Below, piece after piece: positions 19,387 to 29,157 of a stretch of DNA of 64,000 nucleotides (position 1 is its first letter; every line of letters begins with the position of its first letter). A program made the translations under genes and the position numbers. The notes beneath the pieces are model-generated. The model did no database searches, was not told where the DNA came from, and worked only from the letters and a program-made list of their open reading frames with translations. Origin of the DNA: Chitinophaga sp. Ak27 (lineage in GTDB: Bacteria > Bacteroidota > Bacteroidia > Chitinophagales > Chitinophagaceae); NCBI RefSeq assembly GCF_012726295.1, contig NZ_JABAOB010000001.1, positions 372,001-436,000 on the forward strand, written 5' to 3'.

Positions 19387-20856
19387 TTATAGTTCCAGCG
19401 CCTTGTAAACAGCCGGAATATCCAGATGTTCACGGATATGTGTTGCTAGTTTGTTATATTGTATTTCTTTGAATGCACGATAGTCAAAATCCTTTACAGT
19501 AGTATCTTTACCACATTGGGCCAGTAAATCATTTACCACTGTGTCGTTGTCGAGTATGCCGTGCAGGTAAGTGCCCCAGCATTTTGCATGAAGGAAATAC
19601 CCATCGGTGGTACCATCTGTAAATTCATTGAGCGGCGCACGGTTTTCACAGCTGGTATCTCCCATATGTATTTCATATCCTTCACATAACTTAGTTTGTT
19701 GGCGGTAATAAAAGCGGCGCTGTCGGGTAATCTTTTCCGGGGTAAGTACCGTGGTTACCGGTAAAATACCCAATCCCGGTATTGTAGCCGGCGCTCCTTC
19801 CACCCCATCGGGATCGGCTACCTGTAATCCCATCATCTGGTAGCCGCCGCAAATGCCAATGACCACCTTATTTCGTTTGTGCGCTTCCGTTACAGCGGCG
19901 GCGGTGCCATTGTTCCGGATCGCCACCAGGTCGCCGATTGTATTTTTGCTCCCCGGCAAAATAATGATATCTGCTTCGGCCAATGCTGCCGGGTTGTCTG
20001 TATAAAAGAGGTTTACCCGTTCATCTTTCTCCAGGGCATCAAAGTCCGTAAAGTTAGACATATGCCGCAATAAAACTACTGCAATATTAATACGGCCGGC
20101 GCTCCATCCTTTTTGCTTCAACGATAGTGCCACGGCGTCTTCTTCTTCGATATGAATATCATGAAAGTAGGGCAGCACGCCGGTTACGGGTACGCCGGTA
20201 ATTTTTTCCAGCATGGTACGTCCTTCGGCAAAAAGGCGGATATCGCCACGGAATTTATTGATAATGATGCCTTTGATCAGCTGTCGCTCTTCCGGCGGCA
20301 ATAAGGCGATGGTGCCGTAAACACTGCCGAAGATACCGCCGCGATCGATGTCGGTTACCAGGTATACGGCGGCGCCGGCGTGTAGTGCAATGCGCATATT
20401 GGTGATATCGCGGTGCCGTAAATTGAGCTCTGAAATACTGCCGGCGCCTTCCATCACTACCGGGTTAAACCGGTGCGAGAGGCGGTTAAAAGCCTGCTTT
20501 ACTTCGTCGAACAAGGCACGCTTATCATCTTCCATGAAATATTCCCAGGCCGATTGGTTACCGGCGGGTTTGCCATGCAGCACCAGCTGGGCGGTTTTAT
20601 CGGTGGTAGGTTTGAGCAACACCGGGTTCATATCTGTGTGACAAGGTATGCCTGCCGCTTCTGCCTGTACCGCTTGTGCGCGGCCTATTTCAAAACCTTC
20701 GGGCGTAGCATAGCTGTTGAGTGACATATTCTGCGCCTTAAATGGCGCTGGTGCATAGCCATCCTGTTTAAATATACGGCAAAATCCCGCAGTGATCACG
20801 CTCTTGCCTACATCGGAGGCAGTACCTACAAACATAACCGGCCGCAGTTGTTTCAT
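19387..20856 (-). CDS. cobQ: Cobyric acid synthase
   Basis: 489 residues. N-terminal dethiobiotin-synthetase-like ATP domain with GTASDVGKS (about 11-19) and a C-terminal class I-like glutamine amidotransferase domain with nucleophile C336 in GICGGYQMMG and a late TYLHG histidine. The enzyme amidates adenosylcobyrinic acid a,c-diamide at positions b, d, e and g. It starts the three-gene minus operon and lies back to back with cbiA over a gap of only 66 bases, in which no cobalamin riboswitch fits. Confidence 0.94.
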   Translation of the reverse strand: MKQLRPVMFVGTASDVGKSVITAGFCRIFKQDGYAPAPFKAQNMSLNSYATPEGFEIGRAQAVQAEAAGIPCHTDMNPVLLKPTTDKTAQLVLHGKPAGNQSAWEYFMEDDKRALFDEVKQAFNRLSHRFNPVVMEGAGSISELNLRHRDITNMRIALHAGAAVYLVTDIDRGGIFGSVYGTIALLPPEERQLIKGIIINKFRGDIRLFAEGRTMLEKITGVPVTGVLPYFHDIHIEEEDAVALSLKQKGWSAGRINIAVVLLRHMSNFTDFDALEKDERVNLFYTDNPAALAEADIIILPGSKNTIGDLVAIRNNGTAAAVTEAHKRNKVVIGICGGYQMMGLQVADPDGVEGAPATIPGLGILPVTTVLTPEKITRQRRFYYRQQTKLCEGYEIHMGDTSCENRAPLNEFTDGTTDGYFLHAKCWGTYLHGILDNDTVVNDLLAQCGKDTTVKDFDYRAFKEIQYNKLATHIREHLDIPAVYKALEL

Positions 20857-20922
20857 ATATTACCCGCTTTAAACGGGAACGAAGATATTAACTTTCATAA
20901 AAGAATTCTTTCTTTGCATGGC

Positions 20923-22224
20923 ATGAAACCACAGTTCCTCATTGCGGCGCCGCATAGCGGCGCCGGCAAAACCACGGTTACCTTTGGCCTGCTGAGCGCC
21001 TTACGGCGACGCGGACTACGAGTGCAACCATTCAAATGCGGTCCCGATTACCTGGATCCCCAGCTCCATACCCTAGCAGCCGGGCAAACCAGCATTAACC
21101 TCGACCGGTACATGATGACCGACGCGCATGTACAGGAAGTGTATGCCCGCTACCTGCAGGCCGCAGATGTGGGTATTGTAGAGGGAGTAATGGGCCTTTT
21201 TGACGGCGCCCGCAAAATGGAAGGCAGCGGGGCAGCTCTCGCCGCTTTCCTCAACATACCGGTGATACTGATTGTAGACGCCAAAGCCATGGCCTATTCA
21301 GCGGCGGCATTGTTATATGGATACAAACATTTCTATGCGGATATCAACATCGCCGGCGTTATCTTCAACTTCGTGAATTCGGCGGCTCATTACCATCTCT
21401 TACAGGAAGCCGCGGCCGATGTCGGGATTCCGGCATTGGGCTATTTACCCGAAACAGCGGCTATTTATATTCCTTCCCGTCACCTGGGTCTATATGTAGC
21501 CGACGAAACAGATTACGAGCGGGCGATAAACCAGGCTGCCAACGAACTGGAAAAACATATTGACCTCAGCGCCCTGCTTGCGCATTGTACACAGCCGGCG
21601 CCCGCCGTTACCACCATACCTGTGGCGACCGGCAATTTTCGTATAGCCGTGGCCAGGGATGCTGCATTTAGTTTCCTGTACAGGGAAAATCTCCGGATAT
21701 TATCCCAACTAGGGCCGGTTACCTATTTCAGTCCACTGCAAGACCAGCAGCTGCCTTCTGCCGACCTCCTCTATTTTCCCGGCGGTTACCCCGAGCTGTA
21801 TCTGCCGGCCTTGTCGGCCAACACCACCTTGCTGGATCAATTACGTACGTATACCGGTAAAATACTGGCAGAATGCGGCGGTATGATGTACCTGGGAACG
21901 TCCATTACCAGTGAAGATGGTACCTCCTACCCGATGGCCGGCGTAATTCCTGGTAGCACCAGTATGCAGCCACCGCAACTGTCACTGGGGTACCGCCAGG
22001 TATATTTCGGCGATGTGCAATTAAAAGGTCATGAGTTTCACTACTCCCAATATACCGGCGTACCGCTACTAACGGCGCCGGATATACGTGTTTTAACAGC
22101 ACGGAATGAAATATTGCAGGTCCCTGTTTTCAGGAATGAAAATATCCTGGCGAGTTACCTGCATTTTTATTTTGGAGATAATATAGAAGGATTGAAGAAG
22201 GTGTTGGGGATTACTACCTGTTAG
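20923..22224 (+). CDS. cbiA: Cobyrinate a,c-diamide synthase
   Basis: About 433 residues from the ATG at 20923. An upstream in-frame ATG would overlap the divergent cobQ start and adds residues unlike the family. The P-loop is APHSGAGKTT (about 9-18); the glutaminase nucleophile is C318 in AECGGMMYLG. It uses ATP and glutamine to amidate the a and c side chains of cobyrinate. Together with the divergent operon it provides the late corrin-ring and side-chain steps; the early ring-building genes are not in this window, so the cell may salvage corrinoids or encode them elsewhere. Confidence 0.93.
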   Translation: MKPQFLIAAPHSGAGKTTVTFGLLSALRRRGLRVQPFKCGPDYLDPQLHTLAAGQTSINLDRYMMTDAHVQEVYARYLQAADVGIVEGVMGLFDGARKMEGSGAALAAFLNIPVILIVDAKAMAYSAAALLYGYKHFYADINIAGVIFNFVNSAAHYHLLQEAAADVGIPALGYLPETAAIYIPSRHLGLYVADETDYERAINQAANELEKHIDLSALLAHCTQPAPAVTTIPVATGNFRIAVARDAAFSFLYRENLRILSQLGPVTYFSPLQDQQLPSADLLYFPGGYPELYLPALSANTTLLDQLRTYTGKILAECGGMMYLGTSITSEDGTSYPMAGVIPGSTSMQPPQLSLGYRQVYFGDVQLKGHEFHYSQYTGVPLLTAPDIRVLTARNEILQVPVFRNENILASYLHFYFGDNIEGLKKVLGITTC

Positions 22225-22272
22225 TGTCAAGTAAGATCATCTTTTTATTCCCTGCGCAAAAGTACTTATCAA

Positions 22273-22303
22273 AAAACAGCCCCGCCAAAAGCAGGGCTGT
22301 TTT
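22273..22303. terminator. Bidirectional terminator between convergent genes
   Basis: A 10-bp stem AAAACAGCCC / GGGCTGTTTT with an 11-base loop. A-run on the left and T-run on the right let it work for both cbiA (plus) and the M1 peptidase gene (minus). Confidence 0.8.
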
Positions 22304-22320
22304 CTTGATAAAAAAATTAT

Positions 22321-24933
22321 TTACCACTTAAACACGTCATCACTCAAACCACCGTTTACCACGGCTTTTTTCAGGGTGAGGCTATTATTATATCCTCCTA
22401 TATTTGATTGTATTTTATGTGGCATCAGGATACCGCCTTCCTCGCGATAGTCGGCATAGTCGGTGGTAGTTTCGCTGCCTCCCCCACTTTCCTGGCCAAC
22501 CAGGGCGGTGCTTCTTACTTTAAAGCCGGTTTTAGCATCGTAGTAGTTTTTTACGAGGGCGCCATTGGGAGTAGCAATACTTACTACGTAGGCCGGCGCA
22601 CCGTTTACATCTTCCATGGTGGGCGACAGCTCCAGTTTGGCGTTATACTCCGGCGCCGCGAAATACAGTTCCGGGAAAAGGAGATTCTTATCTTTCAGGA
22701 TAGCTTTGTCGGATGCAGAAAGTGGTATTTCCTGTCCGCTGCGGGCTATGCGTACTTCATTACCATTGATCAACAATTTCATGGCGGTTAGACTGGCAAT
22801 CGGAATGTATACAGTTTCCAGGCGTTTGTCGGGGGTAGCTTTGATGTGCAGTTCCATTTGTGTACCGGAAACGTCTCCTTCTTCATCCAGTGCCAGGTCT
22901 TTTACTCCTTTTAATTTATCGGCGCCGCCAATGGCGTCTATATACCGTTTCAGTACCGAAGGACCGGTAGTACCGGCGGGTACAGGAGTATTGTTGTCTG
23001 CTTTCCAGCTGTTATTGGCTGGCTTAATATCCGGGAAGTTGCTACCCGGGTCAATCACTACGCTACTCAGTTTCACCGTAGATGGATAGTGGAAAGTCCA
23101 GCTGGCGCCACGTTGCCATATTTCAACCGGCAGGCGTACCGTATCTGTTTTTCCGTTTACATCTTTTATTGCGATGACTACCGGCATAGGCATTTGTTGC
23201 AGGTTTTGTATAGTAATCAGCGCACCTTGTGCGGGATCGTTTTTAACATACTGTACACCTTTCACCGCCTGATCCAGTTTCCAGGTGCTGAAGAACCAGC
23301 CGCGCCAGAACCAGCTGAGATCTTCTCCTGCTACATTTTCTATAGTGCGGAAGAAGTCCCACGGCGTAGGATGTTTAAATGCCCAGCGCTTAATGTATTC
23401 CCGGAAAGCATAGTCGAAACGATCGGGGCCTAAAATTTCATTCCGCAGCAGGTTCAATCCCATAGCCGGTTTAAAATAAGCGGCCACGCCATTGTACGAC
23501 AAATCGATCACGTCAGGGGTATTCATGATAGCTTCCGCCCTGGGGGAAAACAGCAAAGGGGCCATGCGTTGAGCGTTCTGCGGGCTGTTGTATTCTCCTT
23601 TGTTGAATTGTGCTGTAGAGATGCCATTGATGAAAGTATTAAAGCCTTCATCCATCCAGGCATATTTACGTTCATTGGTACCTACGATCATGGGGAACCA
23701 GTTATGCCCGAATTCATGATCCGTAACGCCCCAGAGGCCGCCCCTGGTAGACTTTGCGGAACAGAAAACGATGCCGGGATATTCCATTCCGCCTACAATA
23801 CCGGCTACGTTGGTCGCTACCGGGTAAGTGTAGGAAAACCATGTTTTAGAGTAATGTTCAATACAGCCTTTCACATATTCGGTAGATCTGCCCCAGGCAT
23901 TGTTGCCGCCAACTTCAGGCGGATAAAGCGATTGGGCCAATGCTTTTTTACCACCGGGCAGGTTAATGCGGGCAGCATCCCATACAAATGCCGAAGAGGC
24001 GGCCCACGCTACGTCGCGGGAGTTTTTGCAGACGAAATGCCAGGTCCGGTTGCCTTTAGCGGTGTTATTCTTTATCTCTGTGCTATCGCGGATCATCACC
24101 GTCTCTTCACTGTTGCGGGCTTTGGCCAGGCGACTGATCTCTTTGGGCGACAATACCTGTGTTTCGTTTACCAGTTCACCGGAACCACCCAGCAGCATAT
24201 TAGCCGGGGCCGTGATGCTATAGTCGAAGTTGCCGTATTCGAGATAAAATTCAGAAGCGCCCAGGTAAGGAATATTGTTCCAGCCGAGAATATCATCATA
24301 TACCGCCATACGGGGATACCATTGCGCTATTTCGTAGATCCAGCCATTGGGCGTACGCAGCCGTCCATTACGATCGGTACCATATTCAGCCACTGTATAG
24401 GCATAGTCGATCTTTATTTGCAGTGAGGCGCCTGTTTTCATAGCATCTGCCAGGCGTATCTGCATGCGGGTATCATTTACCAGGTAGTTAGCCGGCATTG
24501 TTTTACCGTTTACCACCAGGTTAACGGCTTTCAGTTCAAATCCCTGGGTAAAGCTGCGGTTGGCAAACCGTTCCCCGGAAGCGGCTACCGTAGAGGAACC
24601 ACGGGAGCCCTGGCGGTAAATGTTCTGATCCAGCTGCAGCCATAGGAAGGGCAGCTGATCGGGGCTATTGTTCTTGTACGTAATGACTACGGAACCACTA
24701 ATCCGGTGTTGGGTGGTGTCGAGGGTTACTTCCATTTTATAGTCCGCCGTATTTTGCCAATACTTAGGGCCGGGCTGGCCGCCGGCGCTGCGGTATTCAT
24801 TGCCCGGTGCAGGATAAAACAAGGGACCAAAAGCGTCATGCTGGTCATATACCGGTGCAGTTTGGGCCATGCTCTGTTGTACTCCCGTGCTCAATAGCAA
24901 GCACGCGATAGCATAGATTTTGTTGATTTTCAT
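22321..24933 (-). CDS. Secreted M1 family metallopeptidase
   Basis: 870 residues with a signal peptide (cut near residue 24). The gluzincin motif is complete: H406-E407-x-x-H410 and E429 in WMDEGFN, 18 residues after H410. The exopeptidase motif appears as GGMEYPG rather than GAMEN. The N-terminal beta-saddle lies at about 45-250. After the catalytic part comes a further domain of about 200 residues (about 660-870), with no type IX tail. It probably trims peptides from N-termini in the periplasm or at the surface. Relatives are common in Chitinophagaceae. Confidence 0.9.
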   Translation of the reverse strand: MKINKIYAIACLLLSTGVQQSMAQTAPVYDQHDAFGPLFYPAPGNEYRSAGGQPGPKYWQNTADYKMEVTLDTTQHRISGSVVITYKNNSPDQLPFLWLQLDQNIYRQGSRGSSTVAASGERFANRSFTQGFELKAVNLVVNGKTMPANYLVNDTRMQIRLADAMKTGASLQIKIDYAYTVAEYGTDRNGRLRTPNGWIYEIAQWYPRMAVYDDILGWNNIPYLGASEFYLEYGNFDYSITAPANMLLGGSGELVNETQVLSPKEISRLAKARNSEETVMIRDSTEIKNNTAKGNRTWHFVCKNSRDVAWAASSAFVWDAARINLPGGKKALAQSLYPPEVGGNNAWGRSTEYVKGCIEHYSKTWFSYTYPVATNVAGIVGGMEYPGIVFCSAKSTRGGLWGVTDHEFGHNWFPMIVGTNERKYAWMDEGFNTFINGISTAQFNKGEYNSPQNAQRMAPLLFSPRAEAIMNTPDVIDLSYNGVAAYFKPAMGLNLLRNEILGPDRFDYAFREYIKRWAFKHPTPWDFFRTIENVAGEDLSWFWRGWFFSTWKLDQAVKGVQYVKNDPAQGALITIQNLQQMPMPVVIAIKDVNGKTDTVRLPVEIWQRGASWTFHYPSTVKLSSVVIDPGSNFPDIKPANNSWKADNNTPVPAGTTGPSVLKRYIDAIGGADKLKGVKDLALDEEGDVSGTQMELHIKATPDKRLETVYIPIASLTAMKLLINGNEVRIARSGQEIPLSASDKAILKDKNLLFPELYFAAPEYNAKLELSPTMEDVNGAPAYVVSIATPNGALVKNYYDAKTGFKVRSTALVGQESGGGSETTTDYADYREEGGILMPHKIQSNIGGYNNSLTLKKAVVNGGLSDDVFKW

Positions 24934-24984
24934 CGGAGCGATTAGATTTAACTAAATCGAATATACAGAAAAAGCAGAAAGCGA

Positions 24985-25051
24985 AAAGCGAAAAGCATAA
25001 AGCTGTTGAAGCGATTTAAATACCCGCTGTTCGCTTTATGCTTTTCGCTTT
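24985..25051. repeat. Intergenic inverted repeat, copy A
   Basis: Perfect 19-bp arms (24985-25003 and 25033-25051) built from AAAGC units: AAAGCGAAAAGCATAAAGC and its complement. The spacer contains GAAGCGATTTAAATACCCGC. Lies between the 5' end of the M1 peptidase gene and the 3' end of the HdeD-like gene. Same family as copies at 26712 and 27876. Confidence 0.85.
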
Positions 25052-25056
25052 AAGCT

Positions 25057-25626
25057 TTACAAATGGTGCGCTTTTTTAAAAGCCTTTATCCGGAAGGCAA
25101 AAATAATGCTCAGGATACCGGTAGCCCAGAAAGCGGCGGCCATGAGGCCCAATATCGCGGCAATACCAAGGGCGGGATTATCGAGTATAAAAATAGCGAT
25201 AATGATAAGTACTATCCCTCCTACCAACAGCCAGCCCCAATTGGGGATACCATCTGATTGCAGCTGTATCGAAAAACCTATCAGGCTAATGCCTTTAAAC
25301 ATAAACCAGAAAGCGAGGAATAACGGGATGACCGCCATACTCACTGCCGGGTACAGCATGAGGATAATACCGATGACTACATCCACAATACCTGACGCCA
25401 GGGACCATCCCCAACCAGTATGATGTTTACGGTTGCTGAGCGCAAAGGATACTTCAAAGATCCCTGTCACAAAAAAAGTAATGCTAAAAAAGATACTTAA
25501 TAGTACATAGCTGCTGAAAGGGTTGGAAAAAACAATGCCTCCTGCTATCAGGAATATAATACCATTGAGCAAATACAGCCACCAATACCTGAGGTTGTTC
25601 CGGATGCCGGAGATAATTTCTGACAT
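25057..25626 (-). CDS. HdeD family (DUF308) membrane protein
   Basis: 189 residues with six predicted membrane helices arranged as three hairpins, each resembling the DUF308 repeat (for example WWLYLLNGIIFLIAGG and GWGWSLASGIVDVVIG). E. coli HdeD is tied to acid resistance at high cell density, but the molecular role of the family is unknown. The 3' end abuts inverted-repeat copy A. Single gene, divergent from the desaturase. Confidence 0.85.
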   Translation of the reverse strand: MSEIISGIRNNLRYWWLYLLNGIIFLIAGGIVFSNPFSSYVLLSIFFSITFFVTGIFEVSFALSNRKHHTGWGWSLASGIVDVVIGIILMLYPAVSMAVIPLFLAFWFMFKGISLIGFSIQLQSDGIPNWGWLLVGGIVLIIIAIFILDNPALGIAAILGLMAAAFWATGILSIIFAFRIKAFKKAHHL

Positions 25627-25732
25627 AAAGATTATTTTAATGTTATAAAACGATCGTATTCACTTTTCTCTAACACATCCGGGTATAAAAAGTTCAGCAG
25701 AACAGGACCGCAAAAAAACGGGGAAAAGCACT

Positions 25733-25740
25733 TAACTTTG
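25733..25740 (+). promoter_or_regulatory. Candidate -7 box for the desaturase gene
   Basis: TAACTTTG matches the Bacteroidota TAnnTTTG element and would give a start site near 25747, 45 or so bases before the ATG. A second match, TATCTTTG at 25782-25789, sits only five bases from the ATG and would make a leaderless mRNA. No convincing TTG -33 box accompanies either. Confidence 0.4.
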
Positions 25741-25793
25741 CCCGGATGATTTAAATCATAGAATTAACAACAGACGGAAATTATCTTTGTGGA

Positions 25794-26708
25794 ATGAATA
25801 AGGCGATCAAGCAAGACAGACAACCACCCAATTGGTGGCATCAGGTAGACTTCTTGGGTATTCACGCGGTGCCCTTGTTAGCGTTTTTCACTGGTACAAC
25901 AGCATTTGACTGGATTTTATGCGGAGTTTTGTACGTAGTACGCATGTTTTTTGTAACAGCCGGCTATCACCGGTATTTCTCGCATCGCGCATTTAAGACG
26001 TCGCGATTCTTCCAGTTTATCCTGGCAGGCGGAGCACAGAGCAGCTTACAGAAGGGCGCGTTATGGTGGTCTGCCAATCACCGTATACATCACAAGCATA
26101 GCGATACGCCGGAAGATCCGCACTCAGCGAATGTGTATGGCATCTGGTATGCCCATATCGGGTGGATTATGGGGCCGGAATACAAGCCTACCCGTTTTGA
26201 CCTGATCAAGGACCATAAAGCGAAGGAATTATTATGGCTCAACAAATGGCACATGGTGCCAGCCGTTGTATTGGCTATCGCCGTATACTTTGTAGGTAAT
26301 AAAGTAAATGGTACCGGTTGGTTTGACTGGTCGGCCGGCCTGTCCACCTTGCTGATTGGCTTTTTCCTCAGCACGGTATTATTATATCATGGTACTTTTA
26401 CCATTAACTCGCTCATGCATAAAATTGGTAATAAAAGATATTATACCGGAGATGAATCCCGTAACAGTGCCATCCTGGCGTTGATTACCCTGGGAGAGGG
26501 CTGGCATAACAATCACCACTACTACCAAAGCGCGGCCAGGCAAGGTTTTTACTGGTGGGAAGTAGATATTACCTACTATGTGATTAAAGTACTGGGGCTG
26601 CTCGGCATTGTATGGGAAATACGTCCGATCCCTGCCAAGCTGAAAGAAAGTAATAAACTGAAGCAACTCGCTTCCTCCCGGATACCGGTAGAAGAAGTTA
26701 CACACTAG
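25794..26708 (+). CDS. Membrane acyl-CoA/acyl-lipid desaturase (delta-9 type)
   Basis: 304 residues with four membrane helices. The three histidine clusters of di-iron desaturases are present: HRYFSH (about 60-65), HRIHHKH (about 95-101) and HNNHH (about 240-244, preceded by EGW). It introduces a cis double bond into saturated fatty acyl chains at the membrane, adjusting fluidity. Electron donor not linked. It is followed by inverted-repeat copy B. Confidence 0.92.
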   Translation: MNKAIKQDRQPPNWWHQVDFLGIHAVPLLAFFTGTTAFDWILCGVLYVVRMFFVTAGYHRYFSHRAFKTSRFFQFILAGGAQSSLQKGALWWSANHRIHHKHSDTPEDPHSANVYGIWYAHIGWIMGPEYKPTRFDLIKDHKAKELLWLNKWHMVPAVVLAIAVYFVGNKVNGTGWFDWSAGLSTLLIGFFLSTVLLYHGTFTINSLMHKIGNKRYYTGDESRNSAILALITLGEGWHNNHHYYQSAARQGFYWWEVDITYYVIKVLGLLGIVWEIRPIPAKLKESNKLKQLASSRIPVEEVTH

Positions 26709-26711
26709 GGG

Positions 26712-26829
26712 AGCAGAAAGCAAAAGGCATAAAGCAAAAAGCCATTGAGGCGAATGATTAAAGCGGATATTAACTCGCTCTGGTCATTCGCCTCAATGGC
26801 TTTTTGCTTTATGCCTTTTGCTTTCTGCT
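26712..26829. repeat. Intergenic inverted repeat, copy B (perfect 46-bp arms)
   Basis: Arms 26712-26757 and 26784-26829 are exact complements over 46 bases, with a 26-base loop. Outer part is AGCAGAAAGC and AAAGC-type units; inner part is CCATTGAGGCGAATGA. It starts 4 bases after the desaturase stop and would make a very stable RNA hairpin, so it could also act in termination or mRNA protection. Best-preserved of three copies. Confidence 0.92.
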
Positions 26830-26867
26830 TTTATTTTCTATCTTGGTTGCCTAAAATCTAAAATTCC

Positions 26868-27860
26868 ATGCATTACGCTCCTGCAGCCGACAGATACAAC
26901 AACATGACTTATCAGCGTTGTGGTAAAAGCGGTATCCAGCTGCCAGCTATTTCACTCGGCTTATGGCACAACTTCGGTTCAATAGATAATTTTGAGAACG
27001 GACGCAGTATTATCCGGCATGCCTTCGATAAAGGGATTACCCATTTTGACCTGGCCAACAACTATGGCCCGGTACCAGGTAGTGCGGAAGAAAACTTTGG
27101 CCGCATACTGAAAAAAGATTTTACCGGTCACCTGCGGGATGAACTCATCATCTCTTCCAAGGCCGGTTATACTATGTGGCCCGGCCCTTATGGCGACTTT
27201 GGGTCCCGCAAGTATCTTATTTCCAGCCTGGATCAAAGCCTGCAACGTATGCAGCTGGAATATGTAGACATTTTCTATTCCCATCGCCCTGACCCCAATA
27301 CGCCCATCGAAGAAACCATGGGCGCGCTGCACAGCATTGTTCAGCAAGGGAAAGCATTGTACGTGGGGCTTTCCAACTACAACGCCGAGCAAACCAAGGC
27401 AGCCCTGGCGGTACTGCAATCGCTTGGTACTCCCTGTTTAATTCATCAGCCGAAATACAGCATGTTTGAGCGTTGGGTAGAAGGCGGTCTGCTGGATGTA
27501 CTGGAAGCCAATGGCGTAGGGTGTATTCCATTTTCACCGCTGGCCCAGGGGCTGCTGACCGATCGCTACCTGCACGGCATCCCTGCCGGATCCCGCGCCA
27601 GCAAGCCTTCCGGCTTCCTGCAGGAAAGCGAAGTAACACCTGAGAAAATTGAAAAGGTGAAAAAGCTCCATGCCCTGGCCCAGCAACGCGGGCAATCCCT
27701 CGCACAAATGGCGCTGGCCTGGATTCTGAAAGACAAACGGATCACCACCGTGCTGATAGGCGCCAGCTCTGTAGCGCAGTTGGACGATAACCTTTACACG
27801 CTGAAAAATACCAGCTTCAGCAAAGAAGAACTGGACGCGATAGAAACAATATTAAAATAG
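26868..27860 (+). CDS. Aldo/keto reductase (YghZ/Kv-beta-like branch)
   Basis: 330 residues, (beta/alpha)8 fold. The tetrad is visible: D in HFDLANNYG (with Tyr), K in ISSKAGY and H in YSHRPD. The glycine-rich GPVPGSAEENFG and the WPGPYGDFGSRKYL insertion are typical of the YghZ branch, in which E. coli YghZ reduces L-glyceraldehyde 3-phosphate and methylglyoxal with NADPH. Function here is probably aldehyde detoxification. Isolated between two inverted repeats. Confidence 0.9.
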   Translation: MHYAPAADRYNNMTYQRCGKSGIQLPAISLGLWHNFGSIDNFENGRSIIRHAFDKGITHFDLANNYGPVPGSAEENFGRILKKDFTGHLRDELIISSKAGYTMWPGPYGDFGSRKYLISSLDQSLQRMQLEYVDIFYSHRPDPNTPIEETMGALHSIVQQGKALYVGLSNYNAEQTKAALAVLQSLGTPCLIHQPKYSMFERWVEGGLLDVLEANGVGCIPFSPLAQGLLTDRYLHGIPAGSRASKPSGFLQESEVTPEKIEKVKKLHALAQQRGQSLAQMALAWILKDKRITTVLIGASSVAQLDDNLYTLKNTSFSKEELDAIETILK

Positions 27861-27875
27861 CTAAAAGCAAAAAGT

Positions 27876-27966
27876 GGAAAGCAAAAAGCTATTGTAGCGA
27901 ATGATTATAGCGAATATCAAAATCGTGTTCATCATTCACTACAATAGCTTTTGCTTTACGCTTTCC
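27876..27966. repeat. Intergenic inverted repeat, copy C (imperfect)
   Basis: Left arm 27876-27905 and right arm 27931-27966 pair with a few mismatches and a small insertion (GTAAAGC). The centre shows GCGAATGATTATAGCG, matching copy B. The right arm enters the coding region of the Old Yellow Enzyme gene and supplies its last residues (RKA) and stop codon. Confidence 0.85.
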
Positions 27967-29029
27967 GGTACTTCGCACGTTCGTATTGCACCGGCCATTT
28001 CACCGCCGCATCCAATTCGTGAGCGGCTCTTAGTGGGAAATAAGGATCTCTTAGCAGCTCCCGTGCCATCAGCACCATATCCGCTTTGCCCTCCTCAATA
28101 ATACCAGCCGCCTGTTGCGCAGTGGTGATCAGTCCTACCGCGCCGGTGGCAATGCCTGCTTCTTTCCGGATCCTTTCTGCAAAAGGCGTTTGATACAGCG
28201 GGCCAACACTTATTTTCTGGTGAGCGGCCAGGCCACCAGAGGAACAATCGACCAGGTCTACTCCCTTGTCTTTCACAATTGCTGCCAGCTTCACCGATTC
28301 ATCCAGGTTCCACCCTCCTTCTGCCCAGTCGGTGGCGGAAATGCGCAGCAGTAACGGATATTCTTCCGGCCATACGCTGCGGAGTGCTGCAATGGTTTCC
28401 AGCACCATGCGGATCCTGTTTTCAAAGGAACCGCCGTATTCATCTGTACGTTGATTACTGAGTGGCGATAAGAAGTTATGCAACAGGTAGCCATGCGCTG
28501 CATGCAGTTCCAATACCTGGAAGCCTGCCTGGCGCGCGCGTATAGCCGCCGCCTTGAAATCATCCTGTACTTTACGTATGCCTGTTTCCGTGAGCGCCTC
28601 CGGTTGGGGATATACATCGTTGAACGGAATAGCGCTGGGGGCTACCACCTGCCAGCCACCTTCTGCTTGCGGTAAGGCGTGGCTGCCCTCCCAGGGCCGT
28701 ACTGTGCTGGCTTTCCTACCTGCATGAGCCAGCTGTATCCCGGGTATGGCGCCTTGGGCGCTGATAAAAGCCGTAATGCGGTGCAACATAGGAATATGTG
28801 CATCGCTCCAGATACCCAGGTCATGAATAGAGATGCGGCCTTCCGGTGAAACAGCTGCCGCCTCCGTGAGTACCAGCCCTGCCCCTCCTACCGCCCGGCT
28901 ACCGAGGTGTACCAAATGCCAGTCATTGGCGAATCCATCCGTGGAAGAATATTCGCACATAGGCGATACCGTGATACGGTTTCTCAGGGTAACTTTCCTC
29001 AATGACAGAGGGCTGAACAATTGTGACAT
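27956..29029 (-). CDS. Old Yellow Enzyme family NADPH:flavin oxidoreductase (YqjM-like)
   Basis: 357 residues. TIM-barrel FMN enzyme with VSPMCEYSS (about 22-30, the Cys typical of the YqjM class), HAGRK (about 105-109), HAAHGYLLHNFLSP with the catalytic His pair (about 175-188) and the SGG/GL FMN-phosphate loop near 265. It reduces alpha,beta-unsaturated carbonyls and electrophiles using NADPH; the physiological role is often oxidative stress or detoxification. The 3' end is formed inside inverted-repeat copy C. Confidence 0.92.
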   Translation of the reverse strand: MSQLFSPLSLRKVTLRNRITVSPMCEYSSTDGFANDWHLVHLGSRAVGGAGLVLTEAAAVSPEGRISIHDLGIWSDAHIPMLHRITAFISAQGAIPGIQLAHAGRKASTVRPWEGSHALPQAEGGWQVVAPSAIPFNDVYPQPEALTETGIRKVQDDFKAAAIRARQAGFQVLELHAAHGYLLHNFLSPLSNQRTDEYGGSFENRIRMVLETIAALRSVWPEEYPLLLRISATDWAEGGWNLDESVKLAAIVKDKGVDLVDCSSGGLAAHQKISVGPLYQTPFAERIRKEAGIATGAVGLITTAQQAAGIIEEGKADMVLMARELLRDPYFPLRAAHELDAAVKWPVQYERAKYRKA

Positions 29030-29129
29030 AATCGACTGCTTTTAAGTGGATTAAAATTAAGTATTAATTATATAGCTAAGACAGCCTTCGCCATCTCCTT
29101 TCTCCCCGAAATTATCCGTAAAAATACCC

Positions 29130-29137
29130 TACTTTTG
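29130..29137 (+). promoter_or_regulatory. Candidate -7 box of the PKD protein gene
   Basis: TACTTTTG is an exact TAnnTTTG Bacteroidota -7 element 20 bases before the ATG, giving a leader of roughly a dozen bases. No clear -33 TTG. Confidence 0.55.
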
Positions 29138-29157
29138 GCGCATATACCTATTCTAAG

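Noticed and set aside
20857..20922. Possible cobalamin riboswitch between cobQ and cbiA
   Set aside because: 66 bases are too short and the B12-box is not present.
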